The translations under genes and the position numbers were made by a program. 64,000 bases of DNA, from the NCBI RefSeq assembly GCF_008905045.1, contig NZ_VWMY01000025.1:26332-90331 (forward strand), read 5' to 3'. The stretch is from Streptomyces albicerus (lineage in GTDB: Bacteria > Actinomycetota > Actinomycetes > Streptomycetales > Streptomycetaceae). Within the stretch, counting starts at the first letter, position 1. Every line of letters begins with the position of its first letter. The notes beneath the pieces were generated by a model, which made no database searches, was not told the origin of the DNA, and worked only from the letters and a program-made list of their open reading frames with translations. Positions 1 to 7,714 of this stretch are shown one piece after another.

Positions 1-1422
1 GTCCCCCGAGTTCCCGATGCCCACGGACGACGCACCGAAGCTCACCGCGCCGGTGGCCGTGACGCCTCCGGTGGAGCCGCGCAGGACCCACACGGCGCCG
101 TCGTCGCTGTTCTCGCCGCCCGCGCCCACCGACAGATCGGCGCGGCCGTCCTTGTTGTGGTCGGCGAGGTGGATGGCGTCGCCGAACAGGTCCGACGACT
201 CGTTGGCGCCCGGGACACCCGGGGTGCCCTGGTTGAAGGACTGGGCGCCGGTTGCCGTCAGACCGGAGGCGCCGCCGCGCAGCACCCAGACGTTGCCGGC
301 GTGGTCGCCGGAGCCGATGGACTCGAAGGGGGCGCCGACGGCGAGGTCCGGGTAGCCGTCGCCGTTGGTGTCGCCCGCGGCGAGCGTGTTGCCGAACAGG
401 TCCCACGACTCGTCCGCGCCCGGCACGCCCTCGGTGGCCTGGCTGAAGACGCCGGTGCGGGCGGTGTCGACGCCGGCCGCGGCGCCGTAATACACGGTGG
501 CGTAGCCGCCGAGCGCCGTCTGATCCCCGATGGGGTCGTCGTCGGTGCCGATGACGAGGTCGTCGTGGCCGTCCCTGTCGAAGTCGGCTGCGGTGAGCGA
601 GGCGGGGTTGTCGTCGCTCACCTGGGTCTGCAGGGTGAGCCCGGCCGAGGAGCCCCGGTAGACGAAGGCGCCGGCGAAGGAGCCCACCACCACGTCGTCC
701 GTGCCGTCGTTGTCGAAGTCGCCGGCGGCCAGATCGACGGCGCCGTTCGGGTACGCGCCGGACTCGATCTGCGCGTCGAAGCGCAGCTTCCCGGCCGCGC
801 CGCCGGACTTGGTGAAGCCGCCCTTGAAGATCCACACGTCCTTGCCGGTGGAACCGACCGCCAGATCGGCCTTCCCGTCACCGGTGAAGTCGCCGACCGT
901 GAGGGACTGGCCGAACCGGTCGTGGCCCGACACGTTCGGATCGCTGATCGTCGTGCCGCCCGACAGGCCGGACGAGCCGCCCCACAGGATCGTGACCGAA
1001 CCGCCGTCGACATCGCCGCTGACGTCCTCCAGCGGTGTGCCCACGACGAGATCGCCGTAGCCGTCGTTGTTGAGGTCGCCGTGCGCGAGTTCGGTGCCGA
1101 AGCGGTCGGAGGTCTCCGAGGCACCCGGCACACCGGAGGAACTCTGCGATGTGGTCTTGTGGCGCCCGGCGCTGATACCGCTCGACGAGCCGTAGTTGAC
1201 GACCACGGCACCCGCCTTAGCCTTCCCGCCCGCGACAGCACCCGGGGCGCCGGTCGCCAGATCACGGTAGCCGTCACCGTTGAAGTCGTCGGCGAGGCCC
1301 GACGCGGCGGCACTCGCGCCGCCGGGCAGGGTGATGAGCAGGCCACCGGCCAAGGCGGCCGCGACGGCGGTGGCGCCCAGGACGACGGGACGTCGGGAGC
1401 GCTTGTGGTGGGGCCGGGGCAT
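1..1422 (-). CDS. Secreted FG-GAP (integrin-like beta-propeller) repeat protein, C-terminal part outside the window
   Basis: Translation from ATG at 1422 is preceded by GGAGAGG about 7 bases upstream and opens with a basic n-region, a hydrophobic stretch and an ASA-type signal-peptidase site near residue 38. The remainder is a series of roughly 60-residue FG-GAP blades, each with a Ca-binding loop of the form DxNxDGxxD (for example DFNGDGYRD, DLNNDGYGD, DFTGDGKAD, DRDGHDD) followed by G-x-P or similar turns. At least seven blades are visible before the window ends, so the stop codon lies outside. Such proteins fold as extracellular beta-propellers that bind Ca2+ and usually mediate surface or matrix contacts; no catalytic domain is visible in this part. 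The family call is secure, the specific role unknown. Confidence 0.9.
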   Translation of the reverse strand, partial: MPRPHHKRSRRPVVLGATAVAAALAGGLLITLPGGASAAASGLADDFNGDGYRDLATGAPGAVAGGKAKAGAVVVNYGSSSGISAGRHKTTSQSSSGVPGASETSDRFGTELAHGDLNNDGYGDLVVGTPLEDVSGDVDGGSVTILWGGSSGLSGGTTISDPNVSGHDRFGQSLTVGDFTGDGKADLAVGSTGKDVWIFKGGFTKSGGAAGKLRFDAQIESGAYPNGAVDLAAGDFDNDGTDDVVVGSFAGAFVYRGSSAGLTLQTQVSDDNPASLTAADFDRDGHDDLVIGTDDDPIGDQTALGGYATVYYGAAAGVDTARTGVFSQATEGVPGADESWDLFGNTLAAGDTNGDGYPDLAVGAPFESIGSGDHAGNVWVLRGGASGLTATGAQSFNQGTPGVPGANESSDLFGDAIHLADHNKDGRADLSVGAGGENSDDGAVWVLRGSTGGVTATGAVSFGASSVGIGNSGD

Positions 1423-1659
1423 GAGTTCCTCTCCAGGACATACGTACGGACTCGGAGATGACCTCTGGTGAGCCTGAAGGGTTGTACGGGAAAGGAGAGG
1501 TTTTGGTGCCGGCGACGTGGCGCACGGCAGCGATCGGGGCACTTCCAGGGCAGGCAGGAGGCCGTGCGGCTCGGGTGTTGTTGTGACGTCGTACGTGGGC
1601 CCGAGGCGCCGCGGAGCGAGGCCAGTGACGATGCGCTTGGACAAGGCCGTGCGGCCTGC

Positions 1660-1735
1660 GCCTTCGTACCCTGGCGGGACGTCTTCGCGTACGCGGCGGC
1701 CAAAGGCGTCGAGCTGCGCATCGACGGCACGCACC
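1660..1735 (+). pseudogene. Remnant of an IS5-type DDE transposase
   Basis: A short stretch around 1672-1731 translates to WRDVFAYAAAKGVELRIDGT, which closely resembles the segment just before and including the first catalytic Asp of Streptomyces IS5-group transposases as I remember them. The usual continuation (EVQVRRP and onward) is missing and the reading frame runs on into unrelated sequence, with no start codon, no terminal repeats and no other transposase blocks nearby. I read it as a decayed insertion scar in the gap between two minus-strand genes. The match rests on memory of the family, so confidence is moderate. Confidence 0.4.
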
Positions 1736-1840
1736 CGGTCACCGAGCGCGTCGTGCCCTGGCCGCCTGACGGCCCCTACTGGCGCGTGACGAAGGCGGGA
1801 CCTGACAACCTCGCCAGGCGCCCAAGAAACCCGGCTCAGC

Positions 1841-2338
1841 TCACGGCCACACCAGGCAATACGGCTGATGCCCCGCCTCATGCAGCCGGTGCGAGAAGTC
1901 CTGCCATTCGTGGAGCAGTTGGTACACGTTGAACGCGTCCCGCGGTCCGCCGCGGTCCGGCACCGTGGACCAGATGAAGGCGGCCGCGCCCACGGCCTCC
2001 TCGCCGATGCCGCGGAGTGGGTCGACGACCGTCATCGGCAGCTTCACGACGGCGTAGTCGGGGTGGAGGACGACGAGTTCGAGCGGGGGCACCTTGTGCA
2101 GAGGTATGCCCTCGATGCCGGTGAGGACCATCGCGGCCATCGTCTCCGGCTTGATCTTTGTGAACATGCCGTTCATGCCGAGCTCGTCGCCGCCGAGTTC
2201 CTCGGGGCGCATGGAGATCGGGACGCGAGCGGCCGTCGCGCCGTCCGGAGCCCCGAAGTATTTGTACGTCACCCCCACCCGGCCACCATTCCTGCTTCCT
2301 GCCCTGAGCCGGTCTGCCCCGTGGTCCGTGTAGTCCAT
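1841..2338 (-). CDS. Conserved hypothetical protein, 165 aa, divergent from hemL
   Basis: The protein (MDYTDHG to CLVWP) has even composition and strong third-position GC, and I recall very similar proteins upstream of hemL in other streptomycetes, so it is a real gene. It has no signal peptide, membrane segment or motif I can name; a central region (KVPPLELVVLHPDYAVVKL) looks like beta strands. The start is uncertain: ATG codons at 2347 and 2338 are in frame, neither with a good Shine-Dalgarno sequence. I prefer 2338 because upstream residues look like random translated GC-rich DNA. Function unknown. Confidence 0.7.
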   Translation of the reverse strand: MDYTDHGADRLRAGSRNGGRVGVTYKYFGAPDGATAARVPISMRPEELGGDELGMNGMFTKIKPETMAAMVLTGIEGIPLHKVPPLELVVLHPDYAVVKLPMTVVDPLRGIGEEAVGAAAFIWSTVPDRGGPRDAFNVYQLLHEWQDFSHRLHEAGHQPYCLVWP

Positions 2339-2639
2339 ACCGTCCATACGGGCCGACGAGTCGATTCGCTCAGGCTCGCCCTGCGATCCCTGTGTCTGCC
2401 GTGCCTCGGCCGCTTCCGCCTCGCGCCGGTGCTTCCCCCGCCGGGCACGCCGAGGGCCGAGGTCATCGGTCCCCTCGCCCAGTCCGCCACCGCGATGCAT
2501 ATCTCCACCCGACTGCTTTTCTAAGGCGCGCGACCCCCGCCACGCAACCCGATCATCGTGACAGTGACCTCCCCCACGGCCGCCCGCCGAAACGTGCGTT
2601 GAAACACCTGTCCGCAGGATCTTCGCAGCCTCTGACACC

Positions 2640-3959
2640 ATGGCCCGTGTGAGCTATCCGTACGAAGCCCCAGTTTCGCAGACTCTTTTCGACCGTGCGG
2701 CGGCCGTCACGCCCGGCGGCGTGAACTCTCCCGTCCGCGCGTTCCGTGCCGTGGGCGGTACGCCCCGTTTCATGGTGTCCGGAAACGGTCCATACCTGAC
2801 GGATGCCGACGGGAGGGAGTATGTAGATCTCGTTTGTTCTTGGGGGCCGATGATCCTCGGCCATTCCCACCCCGAGGTGATCGCGGCCGTCCAGGCGGCC
2901 GTGTCCCGAGGTACCTCCTTCGGTACGCCGGGGGAGGGCGAGGTCGCGCTCGCCGAGGAGATCGTCGCCCGTGTCGAGCCCGTCGAGCAGGTCCGGCTCG
3001 TGTCCAGCGGCACCGAGGCGACCATGTCCGCCATCCGTCTCGCGCGCGGGTTCACCGGGCGCGCCAAGGTCGTGAAGTTCGCCGGCTGCTATCACGGGCA
3101 TGTGGATGCCCTGCTGGCCGCCGCGGGCAGTGGGGTGGCCACGTTCGCCCTTCCCGACACCCCGGGCGTCACCGGTGCCCAGGCCGGCGACACCATCGTC
3201 CTGCCGTACAACGATCTCGATGCCGTGCACGAGGCCTTCCGCGCCCATCCCGGCGAGATCGCCTGCGTGATCACGGAGGCCTCGCCCGGGAACATGGGTG
3301 TCGTGCCGCCCGGGCCCGGCTTCAACCAGGGGCTCAAGGACGCCTGTGCCGCGAACGGCGCCCTCTACGTCTCCGACGAGGTGATGACCGGTTTCCGGAC
3401 CAGCAGGGCCGGCTGGTACGGGGTCGACGGCGTCCGGCCCGACCTCATGACCTTCGGCAAGGTCATGGGCGGCGGCTTCCCGGCCGCCGCTTTCGGCGGA
3501 CGCAGGGACGTGATGGCGCACCTCGCGCCCGCCGGGCCCGTCTACCAGGCCGGCACCCTGTCCGGGAACCCGGTCGCGACCGCCGCCGGGCTCGCGCAGC
3601 TGCGGCTGCTCGACGGCGCCGCGTACGAGAAGGTCGACGCGGTGTCCGAGCAGATCCGTACGCTCGTTACAGACGCCCTCACCAAGGAAGGCGTCGCGCA
3701 CCGCCTGCAGAACGCGTCCAACATGTTCTCCGTCTTCTTCACCGACAGGGACGTACGTAATTACGAGGACGCGAGGACGCAGGAGTCGTACCGCTTCACC
3801 GCGTTCTTCCACTCGATGCTGGCGCAGGGCGTCTACCTGCCGCCGTCCTCGTTCGAGTCCTGGTTCGTGTCGACGGCGCACGACGAGCGGGCGGTACAGC
3901 GGATCGCCGACGCCCTTCCGGCGGCGGCGCGGGCAGCAGCGGAGGCCACGGCAGTATGA
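2640..3959 (+). CDS. hemL: Glutamate-1-semialdehyde 2,1-aminomutase
   Basis: A 439-residue fold-type I PLP enzyme that converts glutamate-1-semialdehyde to 5-aminolevulinate, the committed C5-pathway precursor of haem, B12 and sirohaem. Diagnostic segments are present: TPGGVNSPVRAF near the N-terminus, SSGTEATMSAIRLAR for phosphate binding, CYHGHVD, and FGKVMGGGFPAAAFGG with the Schiff-base Lys near residue 275. Length is typical. A GTG at 2649 is an alternative start; neither start has a strong ribosome site. It overlaps the next gene by four bases (ATGA) and lies upstream of cytochrome c maturation genes, a sensible pairing of haem synthesis with haem use. Confidence 0.97.
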   Translation: MARVSYPYEAPVSQTLFDRAAAVTPGGVNSPVRAFRAVGGTPRFMVSGNGPYLTDADGREYVDLVCSWGPMILGHSHPEVIAAVQAAVSRGTSFGTPGEGEVALAEEIVARVEPVEQVRLVSSGTEATMSAIRLARGFTGRAKVVKFAGCYHGHVDALLAAAGSGVATFALPDTPGVTGAQAGDTIVLPYNDLDAVHEAFRAHPGEIACVITEASPGNMGVVPPGPGFNQGLKDACAANGALYVSDEVMTGFRTSRAGWYGVDGVRPDLMTFGKVMGGGFPAAAFGGRRDVMAHLAPAGPVYQAGTLSGNPVATAAGLAQLRLLDGAAYEKVDAVSEQIRTLVTDALTKEGVAHRLQNASNMFSVFFTDRDVRNYEDARTQESYRFTAFFHSMLAQGVYLPPSSFESWFVSTAHDERAVQRIADALPAAARAAAEATAV

Positions 3960-4630
3960 GTGACATCACCGTCGTACACGTGATGCGGCACGGAGAGGTC
4001 GCCAACCCGGACGGGATTCTGTACGGGCGGCTGCCCGGCTACCACCTGTCCGAGCTCGGGCAGCGGATGGCCGAGCGGGTCGCCGAGCACCTCGCCTCGC
4101 GGGACATCACGCACGTCGTCTCCTCGCCGCTCGAGCGGGCCCGTGAGACTGCCGCGCCGATCGCCGAGACGCACGGGCTCGAGCTTGCCACCGACTCGCG
4201 GCTGATCGAGGCGGACAACGTCTTCCAGGGCAAGACCTTCGGGGTCGGGGACGGCGCGCTGCGCCGGCCCGAGAACTGGAAGCACCTCGTCAACCCCTTC
4301 AAGCCGTCCTGGGGCGAGCCGTACCTGGAGCAGGTCGTACGGATGATGGGCGCCCTGGACGCAGCGAGGGATGCGGCGCGGGGGCACGAGGCCGTGTGCG
4401 TGAGTCATCAGTTGCCGATCTGGATCGTGCGGTCGTTCGTGGAGCGGCGGCGGTTGTGGCACGACCCGCGGAAGCGGCAGTGCACGCTTGCCTCGTTGAC
4501 GACGTTCACGTATCAGGGCGACAAGATCGTGTCGGTCGGTTACACCGAGCCCGCGCGGGATCTTGTGCCGGCGCATCTCCTGGCAGGGGCCAAGCCGGTC
4601 AAGGGCGGGGGCAAGGCTTTTGGGGCGTGA
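3956..4630 (+). CDS. Histidine phosphatase (phosphoglycerate mutase-like) superfamily protein
   Basis: A 224-residue protein beginning with the hallmark RHGE motif (VVHVMRHGEVANPDG, catalytic His near residue 11), followed by SSPLERARETA with the second phosphate-binding Arg and, late in the chain, the catalytic VSHQLPIW His. These define the branch-1 histidine phosphatase fold; substrate cannot be read from the sequence and true phosphoglycerate mutase activity is not implied. The start codon overlaps the hemL stop by four bases, so the two are translationally coupled. The same pair precedes the cytochrome c maturation genes in related streptomycetes, but a direct role there is not established. 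Confidence 0.88.
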   Translation: MSDITVVHVMRHGEVANPDGILYGRLPGYHLSELGQRMAERVAEHLASRDITHVVSSPLERARETAAPIAETHGLELATDSRLIEADNVFQGKTFGVGDGALRRPENWKHLVNPFKPSWGEPYLEQVVRMMGALDAARDAARGHEAVCVSHQLPIWIVRSFVERRRLWHDPRKRQCTLASLTTFTYQGDKIVSVGYTEPARDLVPAHLLAGAKPVKGGGKAFGA

Positions 4631-4681
4631 GCGCTCCGCTTGTAGGCCGGTTTGATCGGGCCGGTGGTGACGCGCCGGCCG

Positions 4682-4745
4682 GTGGGGGCTGGTCGCGCCC
4701 ACGCGGCGGAGCCGCAAATGTCACAGCCCCGCGCCCCTTACGGGG
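4682..4745 (-). repeat. Dispersed intergenic repeat, family A, copy 1
   Basis: Reverse-complemented, this stretch starts AGGGGCGCGGGGCTGTG, continues through a GCGGC-TCC-GCCGC mini-hairpin, and ends GTGGGCGCGACCAGCCCCCAC. It matches copy 3 at 40812 almost base for base over about 60 bases and shares both ends with the shortened copy 2 at 34531. It is non-coding and sits in the 306-base gap after the histidine phosphatase gene. The rest of that gap holds little beyond a possible promoter. Confidence 0.75.
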
Positions 4746-4802
4746 CGCCCTCCTTACCCGGCGCCGTCTTACCCAGACGGTTATCCGGGCGGTCCCGTTC
4801 CG

Positions 4803-4840
4803 TTCTGTCCGTTACAGGTTCATGTTCGTATAGTCACCGA
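4803..4840 (+). promoter_or_regulatory. Possible promoter of the deacetylase-like lipoprotein gene
   Basis: TATAGT at 4829-4834 would be a fair -10 box. The candidate -35 (TTCTGT or TGTCCG near 4803-4811) is weak or badly spaced, so this is only a suggestion based on the local drop in GC content in front of the gene starting at 4937. Confidence 0.25.
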
Positions 4841-4936
4841 AATATGTGCGTGTGACCGGGAACCCCCGTGTTCGTCGTGCCCTCTAACCCGGTGTCCATC
4901 TGGCAATGGGCATAGGGCGCGACGAATGGGGATGGA

Positions 4937-6211
4937 ATGCGCGACATCAGTCGGAGGGGAATGCTGGGGCTCGGAGTCGGGGCCGCGGCCGCGGTGGGAC
5001 TCACGGGCTGCGGTACCGCACTGGGAGACGGCTTCGGCGATGCCGGAGGTTCCGGAAACGGTGGTAACAGCGGCAACAAGGGAGGCGAGCGTCCCGCCCG
5101 CCCCCTCGGTGACGGCTCCACCTCCTTCACCGGCAAGCAGCCCAACCAGCCCGGCAAGCCCGTTCCACTCGAACCCGGCGAGACCCCGCCGCAGTTCGTC
5201 GTCTTCTCCTGGGACGGCGCAGGAGACGTCGGCAACGGCCTATTCGAGCGATTCCTGAAACTCTCCGAAGAGCACGACGCGCACATGACGTTCTTTCTCT
5301 CCGGGCTCTATCTGCTGCCCGAGTCGAAGAAGCGCAAGTACCTTCCGCCGAACAATGCGCCGGGCGCGTCCGACATCGGTTATCTGACGGACGAACACAT
5401 CAAGTCGACGCTGAAGAACATCCGGCGGGCCTGGCTCGACGGACACGAGATCGGCACGCACTTCAACGGCCACTTCTGCGCCGGCTCCGGCTCGGTCGAG
5501 AACTGGACGCCCGCCCAGTGGAAGAGCGAGATCGCCCAGGCGAAGGCCTTCGTCAAGGAGTGGCGTACGAACACGGGCTGGACCGATGTGCCCGCGCTGC
5601 CCTTCGACTACGAGAAGGAACTCATCGGCGGCCGCACCCCGTGCCTGAAGGGCCAGAGCAACCTGCTGCCCACCGCCCGCGAGCTCGGCTGGCGCTATGA
5701 CGCCTCCTCGCCCGGCGGCACCCAGGTCTGGCCCCGGAAGAACGAGGGCCTCTGGGACCTGCCGCTCCAGGCGGTCCCCTTCCCCGGCCACACCTTCGAG
5801 GTCCTCTCGATGGACTACAACATCCTGGCGAACCAGTCCCTCAACTCGACCCAGGCGCCGCCCGCCAACTACCCGGCCTGGCGCAAGCAGGCAACCGAGG
5901 CGTACATAGCGGGCTTCACGCGGGCATACGAGACAAATCGCGCCCCCTTCTTCATCGGCAACCACTTCGAGGAGTGGAACGGCGGCATCTACATGGACGC
6001 CGTCGAGGGCGCGCTGAAGCACATCGCCGGCAAGAAGGACGTACGCCTGGTGTCGTTCCGCCAGTTCGTGGACTGGCTCGACGCGCAGGACCCGGCCGTC
6101 CTGGAGAAGCTGCGGTCGCTGGGCGTCGGGGAGGAGCCGACGGGTGGCTGGAACGGGTTCCTCGGCGAGGTCGCCACGAACTCCGCGAAGGGCTCCGGAA
6201 AGGCCGCCTGA
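4937..6211 (+). CDS. Tat-type lipoprotein with NodB-like polysaccharide deacetylase fold
   Basis: A 424-residue exported protein. The N-terminus has a twin-arginine motif (SRRGMLGLG), a hydrophobic core and a lipobox LTGC near residue 25, so it should be a lipid-anchored extracellular protein; a Gly/Asn/Lys-rich linker follows. The mature part shows VVFSWDGAGD, corresponding to NodB motif 1 (usually TFDDG, here with only one of the two Asp), and HEIGTHFNGHF, matching the metal-binding HxxxH motif 2. Late NHFEEWNGG and RLVSFRQFVDWL are typical of the fold's end. Substrate unknown, likely a cell-wall glycan if active. It lies between hemL and the cytochrome c genes but is separately spaced on both sides. 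Confidence 0.82.
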   Translation: MRDISRRGMLGLGVGAAAAVGLTGCGTALGDGFGDAGGSGNGGNSGNKGGERPARPLGDGSTSFTGKQPNQPGKPVPLEPGETPPQFVVFSWDGAGDVGNGLFERFLKLSEEHDAHMTFFLSGLYLLPESKKRKYLPPNNAPGASDIGYLTDEHIKSTLKNIRRAWLDGHEIGTHFNGHFCAGSGSVENWTPAQWKSEIAQAKAFVKEWRTNTGWTDVPALPFDYEKELIGGRTPCLKGQSNLLPTARELGWRYDASSPGGTQVWPRKNEGLWDLPLQAVPFPGHTFEVLSMDYNILANQSLNSTQAPPANYPAWRKQATEAYIAGFTRAYETNRAPFFIGNHFEEWNGGIYMDAVEGALKHIAGKKDVRLVSFRQFVDWLDAQDPAVLEKLRSLGVGEEPTGGWNGFLGEVATNSAKGSGKAA

Positions 6212-6277
6212 AATGCGAGGTTCCCTCCGTGAGGGGGGTGCGCAAGATCCTCAGAACGGGCATGCGAAACTTTTCAC

Positions 6278-6901
6278 ATGAGTGCCGCCAGCCATGCCCC
6301 CCTGCGCTCGAACCGCACCCGTAGCCGCGCCGTCCTGCTGACCAGTGGGGCTGCTGTCGCGGCGCTGCTGCTGACCGCGTGCGGTTCCGGGGGCAAGTCC
6401 GGAGGGGCGGGCGACACCGGCTTCGTCACCGGCTCCGACGGCATCGCGACCGTGAAGAAGGGCAGCCGGGTCCAGGCCCCCGACCTGTCCGGCAAGACCA
6501 TCGACGGCAAGCAGCTCGACGTCGCCGACTACAAGGGCAAGATCGTCGTCCTGAACGTGTGGGGCTCCTGGTGCGGGCCGTGCCGCCTGGAGGCGAAGAA
6601 CTTCGTCAAGGTCTCCGAGGACCTCAAGGACCAGGGCGTGCAGTTCGTCGGCATCAACACCCGCGACACCAGCACCAGTCCGGCGATCGCCTTCGAGAAG
6701 GCGCACGGGGTCACGTACCCCAGCCTGTACGACCCGACGGGCAAGCTGATGCTCCGCTTCAAGAAGGGCACGCTCAACCCGCAGACGATTCCGTCCACGC
6801 TCGTCCTCGACCGGGACGGGAAGGTGGCGTCCCGCTCGCTTTCGGCGCTCAGCGAGGCGAGCCTGCGCAAGATGCTCAAGCCGATTCTCGCGGAGAAGTG
6901 A
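6278..6901 (+). CDS. resA: ResA/TlpA-type membrane-anchored thiol-disulfide oxidoreductase
   Basis: A 207-residue lipoprotein: basic start, hydrophobic segment and lipobox LTAC near residue 35, then a thioredoxin-fold domain with catalytic WGSWCGPC near residue 95 and cis-Pro in TIPST. ResA keeps apocytochrome c haem-binding cysteines reduced outside the membrane so that haem can be attached. It opens a run of four genes (resA, ccdA, resB, ccsB) that makes up the whole system II pathway, with only six bases to the next start, so co-transcription is expected. A gene of this type could serve other thiol substrates, but the context makes cytochrome c maturation most likely. Confidence 0.93.
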   Translation: MSAASHAPLRSNRTRSRAVLLTSGAAVAALLLTACGSGGKSGGAGDTGFVTGSDGIATVKKGSRVQAPDLSGKTIDGKQLDVADYKGKIVVLNVWGSWCGPCRLEAKNFVKVSEDLKDQGVQFVGINTRDTSTSPAIAFEKAHGVTYPSLYDPTGKLMLRFKKGTLNPQTIPSTLVLDRDGKVASRSLSALSEASLRKMLKPILAEK

Positions 6902-6907
6902 CCGCTC

Positions 6908-7711
6908 GTGTCCCTTCTCGCCGCATCCGCCGCCGAGCTCGCCACCACGGTCGACCTCGCCGCAGCCACCGACCAGAACCAGACCGTCCTCACCGGGGCC
7001 CTGGTCCTCGCCATCCCGATCGCGATCCTCGGCGGGCTCGTCTCCTTCTTCTCACCGTGCGTACTGCCGCTCGTGCCCGGCTATCTGTCGTACGTCACCG
7101 GAGTCAGCGGAACCGACCTGGGTGATGCGCGACGGGGGCGGATGGTCGCGGGAGCCTCGCTCTTCGTACTCGGCTTCACCGCGGTGTTCGTCTCCGGCGG
7201 CGCCCTCTTCGGCTACTTCGGCTCCACTCTGCAGGAACACCAGGGCACCCTCTCCAAGGTGCTCGGCGGGCTCATGATCGCCATGGGCGTCTTCTTCCTC
7301 GGCCTGATGCCCTGGCTCACCCAGCGCGAATTCCGCTTCCACAAGCGGCCGGTGGCCGGGCTCGCCGGCGCCCCCGTCCTCGGCGCGCTCTTCGGGATCG
7401 GCTGGACGCCCTGCATCGGACCGACGCTCGCCTCCGTGCAGGCCCTCGCGTTCGACCAGGCGAGCGCGGGCCGCGGGGCCATACTGACGGTCGCGTACTG
7501 CCTCGGTCTGGGCGTGCCCTTCGTCCTCGCGGCCATCGCCTTCCGCAGGGCGCTCGGTGCCTTCGGCTGGGTCAAGCGCCACTATGTGTGGGTGATGCGC
7601 GTCGGCGGCGGCATGATGATCGCGACCGGTGTGCTTCTGCTGACCGGCGTGTGGGACAGCATCGTGCAGGAGATGCAGGGCTGGTCCGACGGCTTCACGG
7701 TAGGGGTCTGA
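6908..7711 (+). CDS. ccdA: CcdA-type transmembrane thiol reductant transporter
   Basis: A 267-residue membrane protein from a GTG start. It carries about six hydrophobic helices and the two conserved membrane cysteines of the CcdA/DsbD family in SFFSPCVLPLVPGYLSYV (residue about 51) and GIGWTPCIGPTLAS. CcdA relays electrons from cytoplasmic thioredoxin across the membrane to ResA. The start lies six bases past the resA stop and the resB start follows three bases after its own stop, consistent with one operon. Confidence 0.95.
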   Translation: MSLLAASAAELATTVDLAAATDQNQTVLTGALVLAIPIAILGGLVSFFSPCVLPLVPGYLSYVTGVSGTDLGDARRGRMVAGASLFVLGFTAVFVSGGALFGYFGSTLQEHQGTLSKVLGGLMIAMGVFFLGLMPWLTQREFRFHKRPVAGLAGAPVLGALFGIGWTPCIGPTLASVQALAFDQASAGRGAILTVAYCLGLGVPFVLAAIAFRRALGAFGWVKRHYVWVMRVGGGMMIATGVLLLTGVWDSIVQEMQGWSDGFTVGV

Positions 7712-7714
7712 TCC

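Noticed and set aside
2348..2641. Upstream extension of the hypothetical gene at 1841-2338
   Set aside because: The extra 100 residues are Arg/Gly-rich without conservation-like patterns and would run over the hemL start region.
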